Program-made: the position numbers and the translations under genes
Assembly (NCBI RefSeq): GCF_016725325.1
Contig: NZ_CP068083.1
Coordinates: 2,852,001 to 2,916,000, forward strand
Length of the DNA stretch: 64,000 nt
Source of the DNA: Sphingobacterium spiritivorum
GTDB lineage: Bacteria; Bacteroidota; Bacteroidia; Sphingobacteriales; Sphingobacteriaceae
Direction of reading: 5' to 3'
Shown: one piece after another, positions 1 to 9,400 of the stretch
Layout: the number at the start of each line of letters is the position of its first letter
How positions within the stretch are numbered: the first letter of the stretch is position 1
Notes under the pieces: generated by a model
What the model was told of the DNA's origin: nothing
Seen by the model: the letters and a program-made list of their open reading frames with translations, nothing else
The model's database searches: none

Positions 1-1
1 A

Positions 2-1279
2 GCATTGGCGAATATCCAGACTTCGATTGTCGGCCACCAAGACGCTGTTAAAGATGTCCAACTGTATGGGACTATTCAGGTGGACGAACGTTTACAACAA
101 TCCCAAACATCGCATGTCAATGGCCGTATTGAAAATCTTTACGTAACCTTTACTGGCGAGTCGGTAAGAGAAGGACAACTGATAGCCAAAATCTATTCGC
201 CTGATTTATTGACGGCGCAGCAAGAATTGCTCGAAGCTGCAAAATTGCAGGATATGCAGCCCCTCCTATTGGATGCCGCGAAAGAGAAGCTGAGTTTATG
301 GAAGGTGTCAGAGGATCAGATAAGCAAAATATTGACATCCAACGAAGTTTCACCCTACGTCAATATATATGCGAATACAAGTGGTGTTGTCATAGCAAAA
401 AATGTAAACCCGGGCGATTATATCGGCCAAGGGAGCGTCTTGTACACCATTTCAAACCTTTCCAAGTTATGGGCGGTTTTTGATGCGTATGAAACAGATC
501 TGCCATTTCTAAAGGTGGGAGATCAGCTGGAATATACATTACGGAGTTTGCCCGGAAAAGTCTATAATGGGCGGATTGCCTTTATTAACCCTATCCTTGA
601 TGCCAATTCAAGAACGGCAAAAATCAGGGTCGAAGCCGATAACCGGGATCGCAATCTCAAACCTGAAATGTATGCAACAGCAAGGATCACTGCTCCTTTA
701 AAGGGCTACAACGATGAGTTGGTCATTCCCAAGTCGGCGGTTTTATGGACAGGGAAGCGCTCCATAGTTTACGTAAAACAGCCAAATACATCCACGCCTG
801 CTTTTAAACTTCGGGAGATCGTCTTGGGCCCCTCATTGGGCGACCAATATGTTGTTATGTCGGGGCTGGAAAATGGCGAGGAAATCGTGACCAAGGGAGC
901 TTTCACCGTTGATGCAAGTGCCCAGCTGGAAGGTAAAATCAGTATGATGAATAACGATGGCGCAGCATCGGCTGCCGGACATCAGCATGGCGATGCTCAA
1001 ACCAATGTCAATAAGACCCATGATATGTTGAAAGTATCAGGAAATTGTGAAATGTGCAAAAGCCGGATTGAGAAAGCGGCCAAAAGTGTCAAGGGGGTGA
1101 TTTCCGCAAACTGGGATGTTAATGCCAAAGTTATCCATTTGGATTTCGATTCAAAAGTAACCTCAAAAAGTGCCATAAGCAAAGCTATTGCTAATGTTGG
1201 TCACGATACAGAGCTGGACAAGGCTCCCAAGGCGGTTTATGACGACTTACCGAGTTGCTGTCTCTATGACCGGGGATAA
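2..1279 (+). CDS. cusB: Efflux RND periplasmic adaptor (CusB-like) with C-terminal HMA domain, 5' partial
   Basis: Periplasmic adaptor of a Cus-type heavy-metal RND pump, linking the inner-membrane CusA pump to the outer-membrane CusC channel. The frame is open at the window edge, so the signal peptide and N-terminal part lie outside. The visible part holds the lipoyl/hairpin segment (GRIENLYVTFTGESVREGQ), a long alpha-hairpin and beta-barrel/membrane-proximal segments. After a His-containing linker (AAGHQHGDAQ) comes an extra HMA domain, about the last 85 residues, with a metal-binding CEMCK and a terminal SCCLYDR motif. The same CxMCK...CCxYDR layout occurs in the protein at 24193-25074. 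A haem-binding-protein gene follows 23 bp downstream. The family call is firm; the role of the HMA tail as a copper donor or acceptor is inferred. Confidence 0.9.
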   Translation, partial: ALANIQTSIVGHQDAVKDVQLYGTIQVDERLQQSQTSHVNGRIENLYVTFTGESVREGQLIAKIYSPDLLTAQQELLEAAKLQDMQPLLLDAAKEKLSLWKVSEDQISKILTSNEVSPYVNIYANTSGVVIAKNVNPGDYIGQGSVLYTISNLSKLWAVFDAYETDLPFLKVGDQLEYTLRSLPGKVYNGRIAFINPILDANSRTAKIRVEADNRDRNLKPEMYATARITAPLKGYNDELVIPKSAVLWTGKRSIVYVKQPNTSTPAFKLREIVLGPSLGDQYVVMSGLENGEEIVTKGAFTVDASAQLEGKISMMNNDGAASAAGHQHGDAQTNVNKTHDMLKVSGNCEMCKSRIEKAAKSVKGVISANWDVNAKVIHLDFDSKVTSKSAISKAIANVGHDTELDKAPKAVYDDLPSCCLYDRG

Positions 1280-1302
1280 TGGTACTTGATTAATATTAGA
1301 TC

Positions 1303-1776
1303 ATGAAAAAAAACGGAAAACGAACGAAAGCATACAAAGTAATTTTAACAGTTCTGTTAAGTGTGTTTGTGTTAATGCAATTTATAACCCCCCAAAGGAA
1401 CCTATCCCCGGTTCCTGCGGGCCAGGTTTTTGTTGATTCATTTAAGGTCGATGCAAAAGTTAATGCAATCCTGTCGGTATCATGCTATGACTGCCATAGC
1501 AATAATACCCAATACCCTTGGTACACTAATGTTCAGCCTTTGGGTTGGTTCATGGCAGATCATATAACCGAAGGAAAAGAGAAATTGAACTTTGATGATT
1601 TGCCAAATTACAGCCCGAGAAGGATAAACTCAAAGTTTAGCCAGATTATTGAGCAAATCGAGAAAGGTAAAATGCCGTTGAGTTCATATACGTGGATGCA
1701 TGGGGGTGCTCGTCTAAGCATGGAAGATAAGAAGCTGTTAGTTGAATACTTTAACTCGTTGATGGATAATGAATAA
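1303..1776 (+). CDS. Haem-binding-domain protein (Haem_bd family)
   Basis: A 157-residue exported protein with one N-terminal hydrophobic segment (about residues 10-27) followed by a c-type haem signature CYDCH in CYDCHSNNTQYPWYTNVQP, the hallmark of the Bacteroidota Haem_bd family. The ending KMPLSSYTWMH is also family-typical. It is probably a periplasmic, membrane-anchored monohaem protein. A clear paralogue with the same motif lies at 29220-29675, directly before the intact multicopper oxidase, so haem_bd plus oxidase appears to be a conserved pair. Here the oxidase is only a fragment (2748-2876) separated by a truncated phosphorylase gene. The electron-transfer role is inferred. Confidence 0.88.
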   Translation: MKKNGKRTKAYKVILTVLLSVFVLMQFITPQRNLSPVPAGQVFVDSFKVDAKVNAILSVSCYDCHSNNTQYPWYTNVQPLGWFMADHITEGKEKLNFDDLPNYSPRRINSKFSQIIEQIEKGKMPLSSYTWMHGGARLSMEDKKLLVEYFNSLMDNE

Positions 1777-1848
1777 GTTTAGAGTGTTAATAGTACAGAC
1801 GGTTCCTTCGGAAATAGACTCAAAACGTAAATTTTAATAACAGGAAAA

Positions 1849-2790
1849 GTGGAAAACCAATCTAATATCTTAAAATACAAACATCTCGGAATCTACACTC
1901 AAAACGAGAATGTAGTATATATGCATGAAAACTGCCACGTTTGTGCTTCAGAAGGCTTTGAGGCACTTACCCGAATTAGAATATCCACTGCAACGGACTC
2001 AATCGTAGCAAGTCTTAATGTAATTTCATCCAATCTTCTATTGACTGATGAAATTGGGTTATCGGACGCCGCAGCAAAAAAACTGAATGTTTCCCCAAAT
2101 GAAACTTTGTATGTTTCACATTTGGAACCTATTAAATCTTTAAGCCACGTACGGGCAAAAATCTACAATCAGAAACTGGATTACTTGGCGTACAATGAAA
2201 TCATTACGGATATAGTTCAGGGCAATTATTCCAATATCGACCTCACAGCATTTATTACCGCCTGTGCCGGAAATAGAATGGATCTTGATGAAATCACCTA
2301 TCTTACAAAAGCCATGATTGCTTCTGGTATGCAATTGCACTGGAACAAGGAGATTGTTGTTGATAAGCATTGCATCGGAGGGTTACCAGGCAATAGAACA
2401 ACACCGTTGGTAGTTGCCATTGTTACTGCCTTTGGCCTTACAATGCCCAAAACGTCTTCCCGTGCCATTACCTCGCCTGCCGGTACTGCAGATACCATGG
2501 AAGTATTTACCAATGTAACGCTTTCCCCTGAAAAAATAAAAGAAGTGGTTCATAAGGAAGGGGGGTGTATCGTTTGGGGTGGAACAGCCCAGTTAAGCCC
2601 GGCAGATGATCTGCTGATAAAAATCGAAAAAGCCCTCGATATAGATAGCGAGGGACAGCTAATTGCTTCGGTACTCTCAAAAAAAGCAGCGGCGGGTTCC
2701 ACGCACGTTGTTATAGATATTCCTGTAGGTGAAACTGCAAAAATGAGAAGTACAAAAATGGCACAGACAAAGAGTATATGGGTGGTCTAA
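1849..2790 (+). pseudogene. Thymidine/AMP phosphorylase family protein, 3'-truncated
   Basis: The first ~300 residues match the archaeal-type thymidine/AMP phosphorylase family, which cleaves nucleosides or nucleotides with phosphate. Visible motifs are DKHCIGGLPGNRTTP (phosphate/glycine-rich loop) and SRAITSPAGTADTMEV. The start is GTG at 1849 after an AGGAAAA ribosome-binding site. Family members run to about 500 residues, but similarity stops after IPVGETAKMRST and the frame ends in 10 unrelated residues. From about 2748 the DNA instead encodes, in another frame, the C-terminus of a multicopper oxidase. The gene has therefore lost roughly 200 codons by recombination. Activity of the product is doubtful. 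Confidence 0.85.
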
Positions 2791-2876
2791 AATACATTTT
2801 GACCAGAAACATTGCCGCTACTACCCATTATGACAGCGATATGGGCTGGGGGTTCGGATTGAATTTGTCCTATTAA
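2748..2876 (+). pseudogene. 3'-terminal fragment of a copper oxidase gene
   Basis: Read in the frame ending at TAA 2874-2876, this stretch encodes EYMGGLKYILTRNIAATTHY and continues DSDMGWGFGLNLSY. The intact multicopper oxidase at 29689-31962 ends EYMGELRYIINKNIGIRTHY, then DSDMGFGVGLALTY. It is therefore the last ~40 codons of a diverged second copy of that gene. It is followed by a terminator and an RteC gene, the same order as after the intact copy. The 5' junction with the phosphorylase lies at about 2745-2758. Confidence 0.85.
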
Positions 2877-2890
2877 GTTTGACTTTCTAT

Positions 2891-2920
2891 GAGGTCGGAT
2901 TTAGAATCCGACCTCTTTTG
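2891..2920 (+). terminator. Rho-independent terminator
   Basis: A perfect 10-bp stem, GAGGTCGGAT (2891-2900) with ATCCGACCTC (2906-2915), a 5-nt loop TTAGA and a short T run (TTTTG). It lies just after the oxidase fragment and before the RteC gene. Confidence 0.8.
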
Positions 2921-2941
2921 ATGAATTAAAAATGTTACTTA

Positions 2942-3769
2942 ATGAGCAATTATTACGAGGAAATAATAAAGAAACTAGAAGATGAAATAAAAGAGGTGTC
3001 TCTTGAACTGGATGGTTCCATAGCTTTGTATGAAGTTATTATCGAGTTGATATTATCGAGACTTTCCGAAATAAAGGAATATACACTAAAAAATGGCTTT
3101 GATAGTATAAATGAAGAGATCCACTTTTTCAAATATCAAAAACCAGTCATTGTTGCAAAACTCATTTACTATAACGCTATCTATAAAATAGAGACAAAAA
3201 AACCTAATGATATAAAAGCTATTAGGAAATACATTAATGGTGAGCTAAGGAAACTCAAACGGTATTTTGAGAGTAACCTTGAATTCTATAAATATTACCG
3301 AACAGGCAGTTCATTTGTAGATGAAAAGTTATTTGTTCGGGGCAAACACGATATAAAGTTAAGTTTGGACACGGTTTATTTTGAAACCGACCACCGGTTT
3401 TCTACATCCCACGATTATAAGGCGGCAAAAATAATTGCCAATGACCTGATTCAAGTTTATCTTGAAGACCAACTTCACAACATAATCTATAAAGATAAAT
3501 CAATAGACCTACCAACATTAAGTTGGACGGGAAGCAAAGCGGCTTTAACGGAATTGATTTACGGACTGCATTCTCAAGCCGTCTTCAATAATGGGAATAC
3601 AGATATTATAACCATAGTCAGATTTTTTGAAAACAGTTTTAATGTTGATTTGGGCGATTTTTACCATACATTTTTGGAACTCAAAGCAAGAAAGCTGAAC
3701 CGAACGAAATTCCTTGACAGCTTACGTGATGCTTTGATTAAAAAAATGGAAGAACAGGACGAAATATAA
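2942..3769 (+). CDS. RteC domain-containing protein (copy 1)
   Basis: A 275-residue protein of the RteC family. RteC of CTnDOT-type ICEs is a DNA-binding regulator that activates excision genes. Family-typical stretches include EEIHFFKYQKPVIVAKLIYY, FYKYYRTGSSFVDEKLFVRG and LSWTGSKAALTELIYGL. It is closely similar along its length to the copy at 32189-33031 and more distantly to 48030-48875. The first two both follow the 3' end of a multicopper-oxidase gene, so this gene belongs to the duplicated copper-module tail. Whether it still regulates an element or is a passenger cannot be told from sequence. Confidence 0.9.
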   Translation: MSNYYEEIIKKLEDEIKEVSLELDGSIALYEVIIELILSRLSEIKEYTLKNGFDSINEEIHFFKYQKPVIVAKLIYYNAIYKIETKKPNDIKAIRKYINGELRKLKRYFESNLEFYKYYRTGSSFVDEKLFVRGKHDIKLSLDTVYFETDHRFSTSHDYKAAKIIANDLIQVYLEDQLHNIIYKDKSIDLPTLSWTGSKAALTELIYGLHSQAVFNNGNTDIITIVRFFENSFNVDLGDFYHTFLELKARKLNRTKFLDSLRDALIKKMEEQDEI

Positions 3770-3786
3770 AATCAAAAGACGATTTT

Positions 3787-3794
3787 GTCGATCA
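3787..3794. repeat. Target-site duplication, left
   Basis: GTCGATCA abuts the left inverted repeat of the IS256-type element. The same octamer abuts the right end at 5044-5051. An 8-bp duplication is usual for IS256-family insertion. Confidence 0.85.
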
Positions 3795-3857
3795 GAGACT
3801 GTAAAATAAACTGTGTCAAGGATAATAAACAGAAGTATTATTTTTGACATAGTAATT

Positions 3858-4974
3858 ATGAGTATTAAGGAAAGCGATTTTGATTTTGAGTCCATGAAGG
3901 ACCTGGCCCTAGAACAGTTACGTAGTGGTGAATCACTTTATGGCAAGAACGGAGCTTTTGCTCCTTTAATGAAAAAGTTTTTAGAAGCAGCGCTAGAAGC
4001 TGAGATTGAGAGCCATCTGGATGAAGCTGAACGCTCTTGTGGTAATCGTCGTAACGGCAAGTCCAGCAAGCAGATTCGCACCTCAGATGGCACTATCGAG
4101 ATCGATACTCCGCGTGACCGTCGGTCTAACTTCGAACCCCAGCTTATTAAGAAACGTGAGACGATTTTAGCTTTCTTCGATTACCGATAAGATCATTCCC
4201 CAGGTCAAGGAGTGGCAATCAAGAAGTCTAGACTCGCTTTATACGATTGTTTGGATGGACGCCATGCACTACAAAGTAAAAGAAGACCATCGGTTTGTTT
4301 CGCGGGCAGTATACAATATTCTTGGCATTGATCGAAATGGACATAAGCATCTGTTAGGGATGTATGTTTCGGAGAATGAGGGAGCTAACTTTTGGTTGAG
4401 CGTATTGACTGATTTACAAAATCGAGGCGTAGAGGATATCTTAATTGCTTGTATCGATAATTTAAAAGGGTTTTCCGAAGCGATACAGAGTGTTTTTCCC
4501 GACACCGAAGTACAGACCTGTGTAGTACATCAAATCCGAAACAGCCTAAAGTATGTAGCCAGTAAGGATCAAAAGGAGTTCATGAACGATCTAAAACCCG
4601 TATATAGGGCCGATACGTTGGATCTAGCCGAGCTTCGGATGGATGAACTTCAGGATAAATGGGGTGAAAAGTATCCTGTGGTCATTGAATCCTGGCGACG
4701 CAACTGGGATCGTCTGACCACCTATTTCCGATACGATAAATCCATCCGAAAGTTGATATACACGACTAACACGATCGAAGGATTTCATCGCCAAGTGCGT
4801 AAGGTCACCAAAACTAAAGGTGCATTCACCTCCGATATAGCGTTATTGAAATTGATTTATTTAGCACATAACAACATTAAGAAGAAATGGACGATGCCAC
4901 TAGCCAATTGGGGAACAACAGCACAGAAATTAGCAATTTGGTTTCCGGGAAGAATGGTGTTAGATTTGCAATAA
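3858..4974 (+). pseudogene. IS256-family transposase, internally deleted and frameshifted
   Basis: The gene reads from ATG 3858 as MSIKESDFDFESMKDLALEQ through EAALEAEIESHLDEAERS to KKRETILAFFDYR, then stops at 4190. The second part resumes in another frame at about 4172 (SSITDKIIPQVKEWQ) and runs to 4974 with VWMDAMHYKV (first D), ACIDNLKGF (second D) and TTNTIEGFHRQVR (catalytic E). Between ETIL and SITDK an IS256 transposase normally has some 40-50 residues, including the HTH-like segment, and these are missing. The lesion is therefore a deletion that also shifts frame, not a sequencing slip. An intact family member is about 400 residues. Confidence 0.9.
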
Positions 4975-4978
4975 GAAA

Positions 4979-5020
4979 AATGGTTGAATTACCGCCCCGC
5001 GGGGCGGTAATTCAACCATT
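4979..5020. repeat. 42-bp perfect palindrome in IS right end
   Basis: The arm AATGGTTGAATTACCGCCCC and its exact complement meet at a CGCG-like centre, giving 21 self-complementary base pairs. It starts 5 bp after the transposase stop and touches the right inverted repeat. It could form a strong hairpin that blocks read-through into or out of the element. Confidence 0.85.
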
Positions 5021-5043
5021 GACACAGTTTATTTTACACTCCC

Positions 5044-5178
5044 GTCGATCATTATTCGGCGAAGGAGCCAGTCCATTTTCCTCTTTCCCTAACTATCGTT
5101 TACAAATGGAAACGGTCCTGAAATTCTTTACCCAGTTTGAATTCATTGGAGGTTTTTAGACTTCTACCAATAATGAGA
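5044..5178. other. Right target duplication and unassigned remnant
   Basis: Positions 5044-5051 are the right copy of GTCGATCA. The remaining ~125 bp up to the Csp gene carry an open frame ending at 5159 (..FPNYRLQMETVLKFFTQ..) that looks like the tail of a coding sequence cut on its left. I do not recognise the protein. Confidence 0.4.
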
Positions 5179-5514
5179 TTATACCGCCGTTGCCATTTGC
5201 TCACAAGCTTCTGCGCATTTGTAGCAAGCATCCGCACACTCTTTGCAATGTTGCATATCATGCTTAGCACATTCATCTCCACACGCTCTACAAATCTCCG
5301 CACATAGCTTGCAAAGGTGACGGCTATATTGGCTTCCCAAACTCATGAGTTCGGCTGCGGCTCTACATATGGCTGCACATTCCAGATCAAGCTGGATACA
5401 TCGAGCCATCATTTTTACATTGTCCTCTTGCAAGCAAGAAGCTGCACAATGGTTACAAGCTACAGCACAGGCGTAGCATTCGTCAATACATTTTTGAAAT
5501 TGTTGATGTGACAT
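5179..5514 (-). CDS. Four-helix-bundle copper-storage protein (Csp/DUF326)
   Basis: A 111-residue protein with 19 cysteines spaced along helices (CIDECYACAVACNHCAASC; CKLCAEICRACGDEC; CKECADACYKCAEAC). This is the pattern of the Csp family, whose tetrameric four-helix bundles hold many Cu(I) ions through Cys pairs. There is no signal peptide, so it is more like the cytosolic Csp3 type than the exported Csp1 type. It reads leftward, 28 bp downstream of the DUF305 lipoprotein gene, so the two may form an operon. Copper storage is consistent with the copper genes on either side; binding capacity is inferred from the family. Confidence 0.9.
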   Translation of the reverse strand: MSHQQFQKCIDECYACAVACNHCAASCLQEDNVKMMARCIQLDLECAAICRAAAELMSLGSQYSRHLCKLCAEICRACGDECAKHDMQHCKECADACYKCAEACEQMATAV

Positions 5515-5542
5515 AATTTTATTGTTTAAAGTGAGAAATTAT

Positions 5543-6163
5543 TTATCTATTCTTATTAGCTAATAACCAGGTTTGAATCTCCGAGATTTCCTGATCCTGT
5601 TTTTCAATAATATTTTTTGCCATTGTCTGCATAGCACTTTCGTGTCCGTAAATAAGTTCCAATTTTGCGTTTCCAATTGCATTTTGATGATGCTGAATCA
5701 TCAACATGGCAAAATCGTGATCCGTGTCTCCATTAATGATTTGGAGATCTGTCACTCTGCCTGAGCGTTCCATATTTTTCATCTGCTCTGTAACAAATTC
5801 GGGAACATTTAGATGCGGTACGTGACCATTGAGAAATGTGGTTAATTCTTGAATCTCAGCCTTCTGGTCTTTAATTATTTTCTGGGCCATCTCCCTCATT
5901 TGCGCATCATCGCCGGATTGCAGTTCCTTATTTGCCATGTCGATCGCTCCCTGATGATGCATTCGCATCATCAGAGCAAAAGCATTATCAGGGTCGGGGG
6001 GCATTTGCATGGCCATCATCTCATCCATCATGTTGTGCATGATAGTCATCATTTCATTGTCATCGTGATTCTGGATTTTGATTTTGTTGATATCGTCCTT
6101 ATCGCACGCTTGGATAAATAACAGTATTCCTGCTATTGCCATTATTTTTATCGCTAATTTCAT
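5543..6163 (-). CDS. DUF305-domain lipoprotein
   Basis: A 206-residue exported protein. A hydrophobic N-terminus ends in a lipobox-like IQAC with the lipidated Cys at about residue 20, followed by an acidic linker. The rest is a DUF305 (ferritin-like four-helix) fold with MMRMHHQGAIDMANKEL and, in the second half, MLMIQHHQNAIGNAKLEL, giving two HHQ metal-binding-type motifs. The many Met residues near MHNMMDEMMAMQM also suggest copper contact. It is probably anchored on the periplasmic face or outer membrane. A second, differently built DUF305 gene lies at 28217. The 284 bp between this start and the methylase gene hold no ORF I can support. Confidence 0.88.
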   Translation of the reverse strand: MKLAIKIMAIAGILLFIQACDKDDINKIKIQNHDDNEMMTIMHNMMDEMMAMQMPPDPDNAFALMMRMHHQGAIDMANKELQSGDDAQMREMAQKIIKDQKAEIQELTTFLNGHVPHLNVPEFVTEQMKNMERSGRVTDLQIINGDTDHDFAMLMIQHHQNAIGNAKLELIYGHESAMQTMAKNIIEKQDQEISEIQTWLLANKNR

Positions 6164-6447
6164 AGATGTATATTATTATTATCAATTTCCTTTTCTCTTT
6201 TAATAATGAAATGTTAAAGACTTTTTTTGATAGAACACATAGACAGAACAACATACAATTCAATTTGTTTGATTTTTTGGATTCAAAACGAGCTACAGAT
6301 AAGATATGTGGGTGTAAGATTATTTCTGTAATGTAGTGGTTTATGCTACTATTTATTCATCAATTTTGAAATGAATCACAGTCCAGAAATAAATTGAACG
6401 AACCTGAGATGTTGTGATTAGGAAAATGTATGAATGGGTAAATGTTT

Positions 6448-9400
6448 TTACAATACTCCCCGTGACATATAAATACTTTTTGTCGGTACTACGCTTTCCA
6501 TAGCCTTTGGATTTTCTTGCTGCTTTTCGACTTGTTCTGTAGAATTTTCTATTGGTTCCGGAGTGTTAGATAACTGTATTTTCCGCTCAATTGCCGCCAA
6601 CTCCGTTTTGAGTTCGCTAAGTCGGTTTTCTTTTGTCCACGTACCATTGATTACTTCCTTAAGTATTGGAATGTTTTTTTGGAAATCTGCCATATTCTCC
6701 TGTTCTTTTCTGATATAGGTGGGCAGCTTTTCCAATGCTTTAATAAAATTTAGTGAAGCTGTTTCGGGATCTTTTGCCATTACACCATTGTTGAATGTAT
6801 ATTTGATAGTACCCTCACCTTGAATAAAAAAACGGTTTACACGAATATCCACCCCCTCTTTTTGTGACATTTCCGTTTTTACCAAAAGTTGAAAGCCATA
6901 CAGATTACCGATTTCTTCATAATCCCCACCCGTTCGGGATTTGTCGGCAAGCTGATTGAGCTTTGCACCGATTTGTTTTATATCCGCATTGGGCGACAAA
7001 ACGTCTAATTTAATAAGGTTGGCAACGGAACCGTCAGTGTTTTTTTGGATACGTCCCTGCAAATTATTCCAATCAAGGCTCATACGGTCATAGCGGGATT
7101 GGGCTTTTCCAAGTTCTGCCTCATAATCTTCCAGTTTGTACTTGGCACTTGATTTTGAACGATTGAACGATTGCCTTTCGCTTTCCAATCCGGCAATCTG
7201 TTTCTCTATTTTAGCTTTGTCCAAAAGGTCGGTATTGCCCATAAGGATAGCTACATATTCCGAGAAATTCATACCCGACTTTTCATCCATACCACCTTCG
7301 TCAATCGTCCGTTTACCAAGATTGTTGGATTTTAATTGGTCAATAAATAGCTGTTTGTTGTGCAGCAGGTTGAACTTATAACTATCCAGCGATTTTTCAA
7401 CGGCATAGATGATTACATCCACTTTATTGTCGTTAAAATGCTTGGCAATCTCATTGCCTTTGCGGATAGCCCTACCGTCCCTTTGCGCAAGGTCGGACGG
7501 TCGCCACGGCGTATCTAAATGGTGTACGGCAACGGCTCTTTTCTGTGCGTTCACACCTGTACCGAGCATACTCGTAGAACCGAAAAGGACACGGATTTTG
7601 CCCTCGTTCATTCCTTTGATTAGCTCTTTTCGTTGCTTGTCATTCTTCGCTTCCTGTATAAAGCGGATTTCGTGTGCAGGTATGTCGTGGTCTTCCACGA
7701 GCTTACGTTTGATTTCGGAGTAGATATTCCACTGATTTGGCTTGTATGTTCCCAAATCCGAGAAGATGAACTGCGTGCCTTTCTGTGCATTGAATTTATT
7801 GTAATATTTAGCAATATTATCTGCACAATGGGAAGCTTTGTTATCGGCGTGGTCTTGGTAATGGGGGCTTACCATTCGCATATCCAAAGACATCTTTCGA
7901 GCGTAGTCCGTAGCGATAAGCATTTTTGCTTTTTCTTCTTTTTTAGATAGCGGTTTTCTGCCAAGTAATTCCCCTTTGCCTGATTTGGCAAACTCCATCA
8001 GCTTTTCAATAAACTTCTCCTGGTCTGGAGTTGGAGGTATGTTGTAAAATATCTCGTTCTTTTCGGGACGGTCTATTCCAATCATTTCGGCGGTACGGTA
8101 ATCCGTGATTTCGGAGTAGAATTGAGCGAGTTCCGGCACTTTGATAAAGTAGCGGAAACGCTCTTTTGCCACGATATTATTGGCGACCGAAAACTCATAA
8201 TCGGTTGTTTTCTTTGCGTAGATTGCCGCCCACGCATCAAACGAGTTAATGCCCTGTTTTGCCAAAGCCCTTGGTCGCAGGTATTTGAACAACAGGTACA
8301 ATTCGGTCAGTGAATTGCTGATAGTCGTACCCGAAAGGAAAGTTGCCCCCATATCCGCATCGGTACGTTCCTGTATAGTCCGTATAGCAAACAAAAGATT
8401 CAGTGCCTTTAGGCTTCCCTGTTGATTGCCCAATCCTGCAACCCTTGAATGCCTTGTGTTGAAAATCAGGTTTTTGAATTGGTGGCTTTCGTCTACAAAT
8501 AAATGGTCGATACCCATCATCTTGAAGTCCACAATATCATCTTTGCGGTTTTCAATGTCGTGTTGCAGGGTTTTCAGCTTGACTTCGAGGTTTTCTTTCT
8601 GTTTCTCTGCTCCGGCGAGCATACCCCGGGTTACTTCATCGCCCTGACTTCGCAAAACGTCAAGATTTTCCTCCACACTGTCCAGTTCGGATTGCAGGAT
8701 TTCCTTTTGTATTTCGGGCGATTGGGGTATCATTCCGAACTGGTCGTGGGTCAATATCACACAATCCCACTCGTTGTTCTTAATATCTCCGAAAATCCGC
8801 AGTCGTTTTTGGGGCGTAAAATCATCAATGCCCGGATAGAGTATTTTAGCGTGCGGATAGGCGGTGCGGTAGGCTTCGGCAATTTCAGGTATATTCGCTT
8901 TCAACCCGATAATCATCGGTTTGTGAGCCAGTCCCAAACGCTTCATTTCCTGTGCACCCGTGCACATTATCAACGTCTTTCCGGCACCTACTTCATGGTC
9001 GCAGATAGCACCGTTATTGAGCTTTATTATCCAGACAGCATCCTTTTGGCTTGAATACAGGTCTTCAATACCCAATGCTTTTCGGTCCAATTCCGGAAAC
9101 ACCTGATGGGAACCGTCGTAGTGCGGTCGGACAAAACAGTTAAAGGTGTCGTTGTATTGGTCAGTCATCCTTATCTTGAACTCATCGTTTTGGGCGTGGA
9201 GCCAATCGTTAAAGGAGGTTCGGATTTCGTCAATCTTGGTATTCGCCATTTGTATGGCTTCCATATCCCGTACCTTGACATTCTTTCCGTCAACCTGTAC
9301 CGTTTTGGAAATATCGGGTGTGGTATTGACAAGGGCGTGCTTGAGCAGGGCAATCCCGTCATACGTCCGGCTTTGGGCTTTGACCGCATATTTATCCCAT

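Larger units (their letters stand above)
3795..5043 (+). mobile_element. IS256-family insertion sequence, transposase disrupted
   Basis: The 1249-bp element has 25-bp terminal inverted repeats. The left end (3795-3819) and the complement of the right end (5019-5043) share GTAAAATAAACTGTGTCAA exactly, with 2 mismatches in the outer 6 bases. Flanks are a perfect 8-bp duplication, GTCGATCA. Inside is one rightward IS256-type transposase gene with an internal deletion, and a 42-bp perfect palindrome between the gene and the right end. The intact ends and duplication show it arrived by transposition. It could move now only with a transposase supplied elsewhere. Confidence 0.9.

Noticed and set aside
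4887..5159. A 90-codon gene across the IS right end
   Set aside because: It starts inside the transposase and runs through the inverted repeat and duplication; only its last ~30 codons could be a remnant of a real gene.
8503..9054. 183-codon open frame on the plus strand
   Set aside because: It lies wholly opposite the methylase/helicase gene, which has clear motifs in the other strand; it is a shadow frame, as are others up to about 210 codons across 7.1-11.9 kb.
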